A stretch of 64,000 bases of DNA from Cellulomonas pakistanensis (GCF_016862755.1 NZ_BONO01000021.1:25951-89950); one strand, 5' to 3'. Positions 27,655 through 37,144 are shown, counted from the stretch's first letter. Notes: generated from the letters alone by a model not told the origin. Numbers and translations: made by a program.

Positions 27655-30228
27655 GTGCCGACGACGGGCAGCGGCGGCCGGGACGACGCCGCCGCGGCGG
27701 TGCTGCGCTGGCTCGGCGCCGGCCGCGACGTCGTCCTGCGGGGCGAGCGCGGCAGCGGCCGGACCGCGACCCTCGAGGCCCTGCGCGCCGACCTCTCCGA
27801 CCGGCGGCTGACCGGCCTGCTGCTCCGCGCGAGCGGCCCGACGCCGTTCGCGGCCGTCCTCGACCACCCGTCCGCTCCGCCGCGCGCGCCGGACGAGACC
27901 GCGCTGACCGCCTGGCTCGCCGACGAGCTCGCCGCGCCGCGCAGCGTCCTGCTCGTGGACGACGCGGACCGGGTCGACCCGGGCACCCTCCGGGTCGTCC
28001 GGCGGGCGCTGCAGCGCACCGGCTGCCGGCTCGTCGCCGCGGCCACGGCGGACCCCCTCCGCGCGCCGCCGGGCCCGGTGCGCGACCTCGTCGTCGCCCG
28101 GTCGCCCGCCGAGGTGCGCCTCGCGCCGCTCGGGCTCGGGGCGCTCAGCGCGCTCGCGGCCGACTCGCTCGGGGGCACGGCGGGCGCGGCGCTGACGGCC
28201 ACCCTGCACGCGCAGACGGGCGGCAACCCGGGTGCGGCCGTCGCGCTGCTCGCGGCCGCGCGGGCCACCGGAGCGCTCCGGCGCGACGACGGCCGCCACG
28301 TGGACGACGGCCGGTTGGCGTCCGTCCCGGCCGAGGTGGTCGCGTCGCTGCTCCTCGGGGCGCTCGACGAGGAGCGGGTGGACGCGCTCGAGCGCCTCGC
28401 GGTCGCCGGTCCCGTGCCGCCCGGCGTCGCGGCGCGGCTGGTCGACCCGGCTCTGCTGGACGACCTCGCCGAGCACGGGCGGGTCGCCGAGCACGACGGC
28501 GCCGGCGGGCTGCTCGTCGTCACCCCGCCGGCGCTCGCCCGCGCGCTGCGGGACCGGGTCGGCGCCGCCCGCCGGCGGCGGCTGCTGGCGGCGGCACGCG
28601 AGGTGGCCGGGGACGGGCCGGCGGGGATCGAGCCCGCCCGGGCCGACCTCGGCACGCTGCTGGCCCGGGACGCGGCGGGCAGCGCCGACTTCCTGCGCTG
28701 GAGCACCCAGGTAGCCGGTGTGGTGCACGAGCGGGCCGCCGCTGCCGAGTCCGCCGCCTGCGCCGCGTGGGTCGCGGAGCCGCGCCTCGGCACCGCGAAC
28801 GCGTACCTGGCGCTACTGATGCGCCGCCCCGCCCGCGACCGGATCGCGGGCGTGCTCCGCGACACCGCCCGCGCGGCGGCGGACACGGCCGAGGACGACG
28901 TGGTGTTCCGGTACCACCGCGCCCGGTGGACGGCGTGGCCCGGGGCCCGCGCGGGCGGGCGGCCGGGGGCCGAGGCGTGGCCGGCCGCGGGGGCCGACCT
29001 CGCCGGTCCCGGCGACCCGGGTCCACCGCCGTCGGACGACGACGACGCCGTCGGGCCGCTCCGCGAGCTCGACGACCTCAAGCAGCGCCTGGTCGAGGCC
29101 ATCCGGGACGGCGCGCCCGCGGAGGCCGTCGCCGCCGCGGACCCCGTCGCCGTCCCCGTCGCCGCGTTCCGCGGGGCGTCCGGGGTGCTGCGCGCGGCGG
29201 CGCTCCTGGAGGCCGGCCGGCCGGACCTGGCGCTGGCGGTGCCCGCACGGTCCGCCGACGGAGACGTGGCACCGGGCGCGCCCGGTGACGAGCTCCGGCA
29301 CTACCGGGCCGCGCTGCACGGTGAGAGCCTGGCTCTGCTCGGCCGGCTGGCCGACGCCGAGCGGCACGAGCACACCCTGCTGAGCGCCGCGTACGACGCC
29401 TACGACGCCGTCGGCATCCGGGTGCACGGGGCGGTGCTCGCGGAGGTGCTGCTCTTCGCGGGCGAGGAGGACGCCGCCTGGCGCGTGCTCAGCACCGCGC
29501 TGCGCCTCGGTCCCCCGGGCCCCGTCGGGACCACCTTCCACCGGCGGGCCCTCGCGCTGGGCGCCGTGCTCCAGGTCGGTGCGGGGCGCGTCGACCTGGC
29601 CCGGGCGCTGCTGCGCGAGCTGGAGGAGGCGCCGCGGGACTACCGGCCCCTGCTGCGCTCGCTGCGCGTCATGGGCGCGGTCGCGCTCGCGGCGGCCACC
29701 GGCGACCGCCCCACCGCCACGGAGATCGCCTGGCGCGCCGGTCTGTCGTACGCGGGGGCCGGGCTCCGCCAGCCCGCCCTGCTCACCTGGGCGTTCGCCC
29801 CGCCGCCGCTCACCCCGGAACGGGCCGCGACCGTCCGGGCCGCCCGGGCAGACGCGGTCCTGCCGCTGCTCGACCCGTACCTCGACCTGCAGCTCGCGCT
29901 CGCCGACGGCGACGAGGCCGCGACCGCCGCGGCGCTGCCGCGGGTGCACCCGCGGGTCGGGCGGTCGCTCGTCGCGGCGGCGCACGGGCTGCTCGGCACC
30001 GAGCCGGCGGGCGGCGCGGGTGGCCGACCACCGCGGCCCGGGCGACCCGAGCCGCTGTCCGACCGGGAGCGCGAGGTGGCCGCCCTGGGCCGGGACGGGC
30101 TGAGCAACCGGGAGATCGCGGCGCGGCTGCACCTCAGCGTGCGCACCGTCGAGAACCACATGAGCCGCGCGCTGCGGAAGCTCGGGCACCGGTCACGGGC
30201 CGACCTCCGGGGGTGGGCGGCGGGCTGA
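27655..30228 (+). CDS. Large LuxR-family ATPase regulator (LAL/MalT-like)
   Basis: A transcription regulator of about 857 residues. The N-terminal NTPase part has a degenerate P-loop GERGSGRTATLEAL and a Walker B-like SVLLVDDADRVD. The middle is Ala-rich and probably TPR-like. The C-terminus is a LuxR HTH, PLSDREREVAALGRDGLSNR with SVRTVENHMSRALRKLGHRS. GTG 27655 was preferred over GTG 27646 because GAGGGG lies 9 bases before it. The P-loop Lys is replaced by Arg, so ATP hydrolysis is doubtful. Possible -10 TAGGCT at 27589-27594. It stands alone; target genes unknown. Confidence 0.85.
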   Translation: MPTTGSGGRDDAAAAVLRWLGAGRDVVLRGERGSGRTATLEALRADLSDRRLTGLLLRASGPTPFAAVLDHPSAPPRAPDETALTAWLADELAAPRSVLLVDDADRVDPGTLRVVRRALQRTGCRLVAAATADPLRAPPGPVRDLVVARSPAEVRLAPLGLGALSALAADSLGGTAGAALTATLHAQTGGNPGAAVALLAAARATGALRRDDGRHVDDGRLASVPAEVVASLLLGALDEERVDALERLAVAGPVPPGVAARLVDPALLDDLAEHGRVAEHDGAGGLLVVTPPALARALRDRVGAARRRRLLAAAREVAGDGPAGIEPARADLGTLLARDAAGSADFLRWSTQVAGVVHERAAAAESAACAAWVAEPRLGTANAYLALLMRRPARDRIAGVLRDTARAAADTAEDDVVFRYHRARWTAWPGARAGGRPGAEAWPAAGADLAGPGDPGPPPSDDDDAVGPLRELDDLKQRLVEAIRDGAPAEAVAAADPVAVPVAAFRGASGVLRAAALLEAGRPDLALAVPARSADGDVAPGAPGDELRHYRAALHGESLALLGRLADAERHEHTLLSAAYDAYDAVGIRVHGAVLAEVLLFAGEEDAAWRVLSTALRLGPPGPVGTTFHRRALALGAVLQVGAGRVDLARALLRELEEAPRDYRPLLRSLRVMGAVALAAATGDRPTATEIAWRAGLSYAGAGLRQPALLTWAFAPPPLTPERAATVRAARADAVLPLLDPYLDLQLALADGDEAATAAALPRVHPRVGRSLVAAAHGLLGTEPAGGAGGRPPRPGRPEPLSDREREVAALGRDGLSNREIAARLHLSVRTVENHMSRALRKLGHRSRADLRGWAAG

Positions 30229-30240
30229 GCGGCGGCGCCC

Positions 30241-30867
30241 TCAGGGCTGCAGGGCGTCGTACTCCGCCTCGGCGGCCACGTCGTCGTCGACGTCCAGCCG
30301 CAGGTGGCCGAGCAGCACCTGCAGCGTGCGCAGGACGCTCGCGGCGCGCTCGCCCCAGGTCGACAGGTACGAGAACTGCCACCACCACAGCGCCTCGAGG
30401 ACGTGCCCGCGGTCGTGGTGCCGCTGGCCCTGCAGCAGCGAGCCCGCGATCGCGACGAGGTCACCGGACAGCGTGGACGCGGTGACCTCGCCGCCCAGGA
30501 CCGGGTCGACCACCTCGGCGTACTCATCGACGCCGTCGAGCACCTGCGCCAGGGCGGCGCGCAGCGGCTCGACGTCCGCGTCCGGGCCGACGTCCGGCTC
30601 GAACCGGTCGGTCGGCACCACGTCGACGATCGCGCCGAGCCGCGCCCCGACCGCGAGGACGTCCGACACCGCCAGCAGCAGCAGCGGGATCGCGGCGTCG
30701 GGGTTCGTCCCGGACGCGACCTCGGTGACCGTCGTGAGGAAGGCCCGGCACTCGCGGGCCGTCGAGTCCGCGACGGCGCGCAGGTCGGCGGCCTCCGGGT
30801 CGAGCGCCAGGTCGTCCACCTGGGCCGAGTCGGTCGCCACGCGCAGGTCGTCGTCGGGTGCGGTCAC
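30241..30867 (-). CDS. DUF5063 family protein
   Basis: An acidic protein of about 208 residues. The region RAVADSTARECRAFLTTVTE and the C-terminal WWWQFSYLSTWGERAASVLR with LHLRLD-like ending match the DUF5063 proteins that follow recR in many actinobacteria. GTG 30867 was chosen; an in-frame ATG at 30903 would add 12 Arg/Pro-rich residues. Function unknown; the link with recR suggests only shared transcription. Confidence 0.75.
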   Translation of the reverse strand: MTAPDDDLRVATDSAQVDDLALDPEAADLRAVADSTARECRAFLTTVTEVASGTNPDAAIPLLLLAVSDVLAVGARLGAIVDVVPTDRFEPDVGPDADVEPLRAALAQVLDGVDEYAEVVDPVLGGEVTASTLSGDLVAIAGSLLQGQRHHDRGHVLEALWWWQFSYLSTWGERAASVLRTLQVLLGHLRLDVDDDVAAEAEYDALQP

Positions 30868-30976
30868 GGGGCCATGCTGCCCCTCCGGGTCGCGCCGCGC
30901 CACGCCGACGTGGCCGCGGCGGTCAGAGGGCGGGGCGCCGGTCCGGGCGACCGGCAGGACGGCGGACGGGACGGCG

Positions 30977-31576
30977 TCAGGCGCTGATGCGGCGCCGGCC
31001 CTCGAACGCGCGGCCGAGCGTGACCTCGTCCGCGTACTCCAGGTCGCCGCCCACCGGCAGGCCGGACGCCAGGCGGCTGATCGTCAGGCCCATCGGCACG
31101 AGCAAGCGCGCCAGGTAGGTGGCCGTCGCCTCACCCTCGACGTTCGGGTCGGTCGCCAGGATCACCTCGGTGACGGTGCCGTCCGCCAGCCGGGTCATGA
31201 GGTCCTTGATCCGCAGGTCGTCCGGCCCCACCCCCGCGATCGGGTTGATGGCGCCGCCGAGCACGTGGTACCGCCCGCGGAACTCGCGGGTGCGCTCGAT
31301 GGCGACGACGTCCTTCGGCTCCTCGACCACGCACAGCACGGCGGGCGAGCGGCGCGGGTCGCGGCAGATCCGGCAGAGGTCCTCCTCCGCCACGTTCCCG
31401 CACTGCACGCAGAACCGGACCTTGGCCTTGACCTCGGTCAGCGCGTCGACCAGCCGGCGCACGTCCGTCGGGTCCGCCGCGAGGATGTGGAACGCGATCC
31501 GCTGCGCGCTCTTGGGACCGACGCCGGGCAGCCGCCCGAGCTCGTCGATCAGGTCCTGGACCGCGCCCTCGTACAC
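30977..31576 (-). CDS. recR: Recombination protein RecR
   Basis: Acts with RecF/RecO to load RecA on gapped DNA. The 199-residue product has an N-terminal helix-hairpin-helix ([20 protein letters not shown]), a zinc finger C-x2-C-x8-C-x2-C ([16 protein letters not shown]), and a Toprim domain ([40 protein letters not shown]). GTG 31576 lies 6 bases after TAGGCT, so leaderless. It follows dnaX at a distance of 68 bases, the widespread dnaX-recR order. Confidence 0.95.
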   Translation of the reverse strand: MYEGAVQDLIDELGRLPGVGPKSAQRIAFHILAADPTDVRRLVDALTEVKAKVRFCVQCGNVAEEDLCRICRDPRRSPAVLCVVEEPKDVVAIERTREFRGRYHVLGGAINPIAGVGPDDLRIKDLMTRLADGTVTEVILATDPNVEGEATATYLARLLVPMGLTISRLASGLPVGGDLEYADEVTLGRAFEGRRRISA

Positions 31577-31582
31577 GCCCCC

Positions 31583-31588
31583 AGCCTA
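31583..31588 (-). promoter_or_regulatory. -10 element of recR (leaderless)
   Basis: TAGGCT, 6 bases before the GTG at 31576, in the short gap after dnaX. Confidence 0.5.
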
Positions 31589-31644
31589 CGGCCCGGCGCC
31601 CACACGACCGCGCGGGCGCTCCGGGACGCCGCGGCGGGCTCGGG

Positions 31645-34600
31645 TCAGTACCCCTCGTCGACGATCTCCTCGATCACCGTCGCGCTGAGCGCCTGCGCCA
31701 GGAGCGGGATGCCGGACAGCCCGCTGGAGCCGATGTCCGGGTCGTCCATCGACGGCTCGTCGTCGGCCCAGGACACGCGCGGCGCGGCGGCTGCGGCGGT
31801 CGCGCCGCCGGCGGCCGCGGCCCGGGCGGCCGCGCGGACGCGGTCGGCGCCGCTGGGCTGCGCGGACGGGGCCGTCGGGGCCGGGCGGGCCGGCGCCGGG
31901 GCGCCCGTCGCGAACGGGTCGGGGCCCGGGTCCGGCGGGAGGTCGCGGGCCCAGTCGTCGTCCGGCGGCTCGGGCGCGCCCGGGTCGTCGGGGTGCGGGT
32001 CCCACGGCGGCGGGGCGCCGGGGTCCGTCGGTGCGGGGCGCGCGGCGGGACGGCCCGACGCGGCCGACCCGGACGCGCGGTCAGCGCGGCCGGGCGCCGC
32101 GGGGGCGTCGGACGGGGCGTCGGGGGTCGCCGGACGGTCGGACGCGACGGAGCGGTCGGACGGGCCGGAGCCGTCGGACGGGCCGGCGGACGCGCCGGAG
32201 CGGCCGGGACCGGCGAGCTGGTCGGAACCGGCGCGCTGGTGGGAACCGGCGGGCTGGTCAGGACCGGCCGGCCGGTCGCCGGCGGGCGCCCCGGTGGGGC
32301 GGTCGTCGACGTCGCCGGGGCGGGGGTCGGCGCCGCGGTCCTCGACGGCCCGCGGGTCGGTGGCGCGGTCGTCGGCGTCGGGTCCGCCGGGACGCGCGTC
32401 GGCCGCACCGCGGTCGACCGGGGAGGGGCCGCCCGACGACGCACCGGCGCCCGTGCGCGCGGGCCCGTCGTCCTCCTGGGCGGCCGCCGCGTCGTCGCTC
32501 TGCCGGCCGGGTTCGTCGCCCGTGGCGCGCGAGCCGGGGATCGGGGCGACCTCGGGCCAGCCGTCGGCGGACACGGCGGGCGCTGCCGCCGTCGTGCGAC
32601 CGGCGGCGGGCGTCGCACCCGGTGCCGCGTCCGCGCCCGCGTCGGCACCGCCGGGACGGCCGTCGGCGGGGCGCGCGGCAGCGTCGTGGCGGGCGGACCC
32701 GTCGGGTCGGGCGGCAGCGTCCGGACGGGTGTCGGCGTCGGGCCGCGCGGACCCGTCGGCGGCCGCCGCCCCCCGGGGCTCCGTGGTCGCGGAGGCCCAG
32801 GGGTCCGCCGCGTCGGGCTCCTCGTCCGCGGGCGCGTCGACGCCGCCGGCACCGCCCGCCGCGCCGCCGTGCGGCGTCCGCGGGGACTCCACGGGGCTCG
32901 GCACCGGGGCCGGGCGCGCCGCGGGCGCGTCCCAGGACGCCGCGGCCTCGGCGGCGGACGGCGTCGCCGTGCGACCGGGCGTCGTCGGCGCGGCCGGGCC
33001 CCCGGCGGGCCGGCCCGCGGCCGGGCCCGGGGCACCGGCGAGCACCGGCTCGACCTTGACGGTGAACCCGAGCGTCTCGCGGACGGCCTGCTGGACGAGG
33101 TCGGCGTGCGACCCGGCGCGGAACGCCGACGCCAGCCCCGGGGCACCGAAGCCCAGCTTGAGCGTCGTGGCGTCGAGCTCGACGACCTGCGCGTTCTGGC
33201 TGATGAGCACCCAGGTCGTCTTCTTCAGCCGGCCGAGGGTCTCCAGCACCTCCGGCCAGCGGCGGCGCAGCATCTCGGTGTCGCCGCCGCCCGGGGCGCC
33301 GGCCGGGCGCTCGGCGGGCGCGACCGGCTCCGCGGTCGGCACGTCGTGCGGCACGGGGGCGTGCCCTGCGGCGGCCGGCTCCGCGGGTGCCGCGGGCTCG
33401 GCGGCCACGGGCTCCGCGGTCGCGCGCTCGGCCGGGGCGGCGTCCGGCTCGGCGACCGCCGGGGCGGCGTCGACCGTGCCCGCCGCGGGCAGGTGCGCGC
33501 CGTCGGGCGAGGTGGCGTCCGCGTCGGCGGCCGGTGCCGCGACCTCGGGCACCTCCGGCTCCGCCGCCCGCAGCGTCTCCTCCGCGGCCCGCACCTCGGG
33601 CGCGGGGGCGGGCGGCGGCGTCACGACGGCCACCCGCTCCACCGGCGTGCTCGGCGCGAACGCCGACGCTGCGGCGGGAGCGGCCGGCGCGACGGCGGGG
33701 GCACCGGCGCCCGCCACCCGCACGCCCTCGCGCTCGAGCCGGTCCACCCGAGCCCCGATCCCGGCGGCCGAGTCGTCGAGCGCCGGCAGCAGCAGCCGGG
33801 CCATCAGCAGCTCGAGGTGCAGCCGCGGCGAGGTCGCGCCGGTCATCTCGGACAGCGCCGCGTTGACCAGGTCGGCGGACCGGGACAGCTCGGCGGCGCC
33901 GAGGTGCGCCGCCTGCTGCTGCATCCGGGCCATCTGGTCGCCGGGCACGTCCCGCAGCACGGCGGCCGCCGCCTCGCCCGAGGCGGCGAGCACGATGAGG
34001 TCGCGGAGCCGCTCCAGCAGGTCCTCGACGAACCGGCGCGGCTCGTGGCCGGTGGAGATGACCCGCTCCACGACGCGGAACGCGCTGGCGCCGTCGCGGG
34101 CGGCGATCGCCTCGACGAGGTCGTCCAGCAGCGAGGCGTGCGTGTACCCGAGCAGCGCGACGGCGTCCTCGTACACGAGCCCGTCGGGCCCGGAGCCGGC
34201 GATGAGCTGGTCCAGCACGGACAGCGAGTCGCGGACGGACCCGCCGCCGGCGCGCACGACGAGCGGCAGCACGCCGGAGCCGACGGTGACGCCCTCCGTC
34301 GTGCACAGCTGGTCCAGGTACCCGACCATCACGTCCGGCGGCACCAGCCGGAACGGGTAGTGGTGCGTGCGGGACCGGATGGTGCCGATCACCTTGTCCG
34401 GCTCCGTCGTCGCGAAGATGAACTTCACGTGCTCCGGCGGCTCCTCGACGATCTTGAGCAGCGCGTTGAAGCCCTGCGGCGACACCATGTGCGCCTCGTC
34501 GAGGATGAACACCTTGTACCGGTCGCGGGCGGGCGCGAACGTGGCGCGCTCGCGCAGGTCGCGCGCGTCGTCGACGCCGCCGTGGCTGGCCGCGTCGATC

Positions 34601-34878
34601 TCGACCACGTCGAGGCTGCCGGGGCCGCCGCGGGCCAGCTCGACGCAGGACGGGCACACGCCGCACGGGGTGTCGGTCGGGCCCTCGGCGCAGTTGAGGC
34701 AGCGCGCGAGGATCCGCGCCGACGTCGTCTTGCCGCAGCCGCGGGGGCCGGAGAACAGGTACGCGTGGTTGGTCTGCCCCGAGCGCAGCGCCTGCCGGAG
34801 CGGCGCGGTGACGTGGTCCTGGCCGACGACCTCGGCGAAGGTCTCGGGCCGGTAGCGGCGGTACAGGGCTGTCGTCAC
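31645..34878 (-). CDS. dnaX: DNA polymerase III subunit gamma/tau
   Basis: The clamp-loader ATPase of the replisome. The 1077-residue product has P-loop SGPRGCGKTTSAR at about 43-55, a zinc module with C63, C72, C75 and C78, Walker B/DEAH as FILDEAHMVS, the sensor-1 region FATTEPDKVIGTIRSR and domain III to about residue 370. The rest is a very long Ala/Pro/Asp/Gly-rich tail broken by a folded piece (RRRWPEVLETLGRLKKTTWV) that resembles the tau domain. Repeated SD, GP and DR pairs fill about residues 700-1000. GTG 34878 follows TAGAGT by 6 bases. No frameshift site for a gamma form was recognised. Confidence 0.93.
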   Translation of the reverse strand: MTTALYRRYRPETFAEVVGQDHVTAPLRQALRSGQTNHAYLFSGPRGCGKTTSARILARCLNCAEGPTDTPCGVCPSCVELARGGPGSLDVVEIDAASHGGVDDARDLRERATFAPARDRYKVFILDEAHMVSPQGFNALLKIVEEPPEHVKFIFATTEPDKVIGTIRSRTHHYPFRLVPPDVMVGYLDQLCTTEGVTVGSGVLPLVVRAGGGSVRDSLSVLDQLIAGSGPDGLVYEDAVALLGYTHASLLDDLVEAIAARDGASAFRVVERVISTGHEPRRFVEDLLERLRDLIVLAASGEAAAAVLRDVPGDQMARMQQQAAHLGAAELSRSADLVNAALSEMTGATSPRLHLELLMARLLLPALDDSAAGIGARVDRLEREGVRVAGAGAPAVAPAAPAAASAFAPSTPVERVAVVTPPPAPAPEVRAAEETLRAAEPEVPEVAAPAADADATSPDGAHLPAAGTVDAAPAVAEPDAAPAERATAEPVAAEPAAPAEPAAAGHAPVPHDVPTAEPVAPAERPAGAPGGGDTEMLRRRWPEVLETLGRLKKTTWVLISQNAQVVELDATTLKLGFGAPGLASAFRAGSHADLVQQAVRETLGFTVKVEPVLAGAPGPAAGRPAGGPAAPTTPGRTATPSAAEAAASWDAPAARPAPVPSPVESPRTPHGGAAGGAGGVDAPADEEPDAADPWASATTEPRGAAAADGSARPDADTRPDAAARPDGSARHDAAARPADGRPGGADAGADAAPGATPAAGRTTAAAPAVSADGWPEVAPIPGSRATGDEPGRQSDDAAAAQEDDGPARTGAGASSGGPSPVDRGAADARPGGPDADDRATDPRAVEDRGADPRPGDVDDRPTGAPAGDRPAGPDQPAGSHQRAGSDQLAGPGRSGASAGPSDGSGPSDRSVASDRPATPDAPSDAPAAPGRADRASGSAASGRPAARPAPTDPGAPPPWDPHPDDPGAPEPPDDDWARDLPPDPGPDPFATGAPAPARPAPTAPSAQPSGADRVRAAARAAAAGGATAAAAAPRVSWADDEPSMDDPDIGSSGLSGIPLLAQALSATVIEEIVDEGY

Positions 34879-34884
34879 CCCAGA

Positions 34885-34890
34885 ACTCTA
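34885..34890 (-). promoter_or_regulatory. -10 element of dnaX (leaderless)
   Basis: TAGAGT, 6 bases before the GTG at 34878. Confidence 0.55.
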
Positions 34891-35051
34891 GAGGGGACGG
34901 CCGACATCCCGGGACCCCGCCGGCCCGCCCGAGCACGGGCCTGGAGGGGCCAACCCGGGCCGCGGACGCCCGATCGGGTGAGGCGGTCCGGAGGGCCGGA
35001 CGGACGCACCGCCGAGGGTCCACCGTGGTGCGCATGGCGGAGGCGCGCGTG

Positions 35052-36275
35052 ATGTCGGACGAGGTGCGGGTGCTGCTCGACACCGAGGTGCACGTGCACT
35101 ACGGGTTCCTGGACCTGCTCCCGTACGGCGCGGACCCCACGTCGGGCCACCAGGCGTACGCCGGGCAGGCCAACGGCCTGTGCGGCGCGCGGCGTCCCGG
35201 CGCGCTCTCCCTGCGGACCGGGACGCACACGGGCCCGGTGCCGGTCCGCATCGAGGCGCACCTGACCCGGCCCGAGGTCCCGGATGGCTGGCAGGACGTC
35301 GTCGAGGTGCCGTTCACGCCCGCCGGTCCGCGGTACGCGCTGAGCGCATTCGACTCAGCGGAGAACATCGAGGTCCCGGCGGAGGTGGGCCGCGCCCGGT
35401 GGTGCGCCGACCGGATGGACGACGGGTACGACGGCGCCCGGATGGACGACGACCCCGTCACCGACCGCTACCTGCTCCAGCTCTGGCCCGCCCCGCCCGC
35501 GCCCGAGGCGGTCGTCCGGACGTCGTCCCGCAGGTCCGCGTACTGGGCCGGCGTCGCGCGCGACACGTACCCGGTGGCCCTGGAGCCGGCCCGCGCGTGG
35601 GTCGAACCGAGCCGCGAGGAGGCGATCCGGCGGCTGCGCGCGGAACGGGACCGCAGACTGCGCGGGCCACGGCCTCGGGGCGCTGCGGTGACCGCGCGGC
35701 CGCGGCCGGCCCCGTCCTCGGACGACGCGGGCCGCGCCCGCCCGGTGCGCCCGGTGCGCCCGGGCCGCCCGGACCTCCCCGGGGACCGCCCCCTCGTCGC
35801 CGGGCCGCCGACCGCCACCGCCCGCACCCCGTTCGACCGGGGCGCCTGGCGCGCCCGGGAGGAGTGGCTCGCCACCGCCTTCCCCGAGCTGGCGGCGGAG
35901 CTCGGCGCAGCCTCCGCGCCGGCGCAGCGCGCGGTCGCGGCGTGGGCCGCCCGGCGGCTCGCGGTCGCCGCCGGCGTGCTGGCGGACGCGGACGTCGAGG
36001 CCCTGCTCGACGCCGTGCGCGACGGCCGCGCCGCCCCGGCGGTCGACCGAAAGGAGCTGACGCGGCGCCTGGTCGGGCGACCCGAGCCGCGGCGCGCCCG
36101 GGCACGTGCACGACGGCACGGGCCCGGTCCCGGCGCCGGACGTGCCGTCCGCCCCCCGGGCGGCGGCGCTGCGGGCCGTGGCCGCCGCGGTCGACCTGCC
36201 ACCTGCGCGAGCCGCCGTCGACGCCGTCACCGCCCTCGTCCGGCAGGCAGGCGACCGCGTCCGCACCGTGGGTGA
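35052..36275 (+). CDS. ComJ-like N-terminal protein, probably frameshifted (front part)
   Basis: Starts at ATG 35052, 8 bases after GGAGG. The first ~165 residues (VRVLLDTEVHVHYGFLDLLP, GLCGARRPGALSLRTG, DRYLLQLWPAPPAPE) recall ComJ-type small beta-sandwich proteins, an uncertain resemblance. Then comes a helical module: WRAREEWLATAFPELAAELG, AQRAVAAWAARRLAVAAG, DRKELTRRLVG. After about 36080 the frame turns Arg-rich and non-protein-like, while sensible sequence continues one frame on at 36106. I infer one original gene of about 625 codons broken near 36075-36105. Could be an assembly error. Confidence 0.55.
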   Translation: MSDEVRVLLDTEVHVHYGFLDLLPYGADPTSGHQAYAGQANGLCGARRPGALSLRTGTHTGPVPVRIEAHLTRPEVPDGWQDVVEVPFTPAGPRYALSAFDSAENIEVPAEVGRARWCADRMDDGYDGARMDDDPVTDRYLLQLWPAPPAPEAVVRTSSRRSAYWAGVARDTYPVALEPARAWVEPSREEAIRRLRAERDRRLRGPRPRGAAVTARPRPAPSSDDAGRARPVRPVRPGRPDLPGDRPLVAGPPTATARTPFDRGAWRAREEWLATAFPELAAELGAASAPAQRAVAAWAARRLAVAAGVLADADVEALLDAVRDGRAAPAVDRKELTRRLVGRPEPRRARARARRHGPGPGAGRAVRPPGGGAAGRGRRGRPATCASRRRRRHRPRPAGRRPRPHRG

Positions 36276-36930
36276 CGTCACCGACCGGCTGCGGGCGGCG
36301 GCCCGCGGCACCGTGCCGGACGAGGAGCGCGCCGGACCGAGCGACGCCGACCACGCGCGCCTCGCGGACGAGCGCGCACGCGGCGCGCAGGCGGGCGCCG
36401 GCGCGCGCCAGGCCGCCGTCGACCGCCTCACCTGGGGTTCTGCGCGCCCGTCGGACCGGCTGCGGGCCATCCCGGGGAACACCGCCTGGCTCGCCCAGCA
36501 CGACCTCGAGCTCGCCGAGCGCCTCGCGGGCGCCGAGGGCCCGGCTCAGCGCGCCGTGGCGGTGGCGGTCGCGCGCCGGGCCGCCGGCCGGGCCGCCATC
36601 GCGGAAGACTCGGAGATCGCCGCGGCGCTCGATGCGGCGGTCGGCGGGCGCACCGACGCGCCGCCGGACCGCGAGGCGCTCTGGCGGCGGTTGTTCCCGG
36701 GACCGGTCACCGCCACCGTCCTCGCCGTCGAGCACGGCTCCCCCGGCACCCCCGCCGCGCGGCCACCGCTGCACCCGGTCGCGGTCGCGCTCGACGCCGT
36801 CCTGGCCGCGACGCTCCCCGACCCCGCGGCGGCGGCGGTCGGAGCCGCCGCCACGGTCCTGCTGGCGGGCAACGAGCCGGCCGCGGAGGCGGCGGCGATC
36901 CGGGCGGACCTCGACGCCGCGCACGCCTGA
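36106..36930 (+). CDS. Continuation of the frameshifted gene (back part)
   Basis: About 274 codons from GTG 36106, with no ribosome binding site. It repeats the helical module of the front part: TAWLAQHDLELAERLAGAEG, AQRAVAVAVARRAAGRAAIA, DREALWRRLFPG against the earlier WLATAFPELAAELG, AQRAVAAWAARRLAVAAG, DRKELTRRLVG. The reading frame is open only from 36061, after a TGA at 36058-36060. The repeat across the break is the main reason to regard both parts as one gene. Function unknown. Confidence 0.5.
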   Translation: MHDGTGPVPAPDVPSAPRAAALRAVAAAVDLPPARAAVDAVTALVRQAGDRVRTVGDVTDRLRAAARGTVPDEERAGPSDADHARLADERARGAQAGAGARQAAVDRLTWGSARPSDRLRAIPGNTAWLAQHDLELAERLAGAEGPAQRAVAVAVARRAAGRAAIAEDSEIAAALDAAVGGRTDAPPDREALWRRLFPGPVTATVLAVEHGSPGTPAARPPLHPVAVALDAVLAATLPDPAAAAVGAAATVLLAGNEPAAEAAAIRADLDAAHA

Positions 36931-36973
36931 GGCAACCGCGCCCGATACCACGTCCCATATACTGGACGCTCTG

Positions 36974-37002
36974 TTCCATCTTGCGAGACGCCTCGCTAGG
37001 TT
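36974..37002 (+). promoter_or_regulatory. Candidate promoter of leader 1 and metQ1
   Basis: TTCCAT (36974-36979), 17 bases, TAGGTT (36997-37002). A second -10-like TATACT lies at 36958-36963. Either would transcribe the leader ORF at 37058. Confidence 0.4.
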
Positions 37003-37057
37003 CGCCGACATCGCGGACCACCGGTCCGCCCCGGACGCCCGAGGAGGAGGCAGCACG

Positions 37058-37144
37058 ATGCGCCAGCGCGCCACGACCACCTGCCGCCCCTCGATGTGCG
37101 CGCCCGCGCAGGCCGTCGCCTGTCGCTGTACCCCCGCGGCCTGA
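37058..37144 (+). CDS. Cysteine-rich leader peptide 1 (upstream of metQ1)
   Basis: A 28-residue ORF beginning MRQRATTTCRPSMC and ending AVACRCTPAA, with cysteines at 9, 14, 22 and 24. GAGGAGGAGG ends 7 bases before the ATG, one of the strongest ribosome sites in the window. It ends 171 bases before metQ1. Four cysteines in 28 codons is far above background in this genome. By analogy with known Cys-rich leader ORFs of mycobacteria, stalling when cysteinyl-tRNA is scarce could relieve attenuation of the gene downstream; this is inference. Confidence 0.65.
   Translation: MRQRATTTCRPSMCAPAQAVACRCTPAA

Noticed and set aside
30326..34360. A plus-strand open frame of over 1300 codons
   Set aside because: It lies opposite DUF5063, recR and dnaX and is low-complexity throughout; a shadow of dnaX.
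31645..34878. Programmed -1 frameshift for a gamma subunit in dnaX
   Set aside because: No A-rich slippery heptamer with a downstream hairpin was found in this GC-rich gene.
36935..36990. SAM or other riboswitch before metQ1
   Set aside because: No conserved riboswitch core could be built from the sequence; the leader ORF explains the region better.
37041..37060. Strong ribosome site taken at first for the metQ1 start
   Set aside because: It is out of position for metQ1 and belongs to the leader ORF; metQ1 has its own site before 37316.
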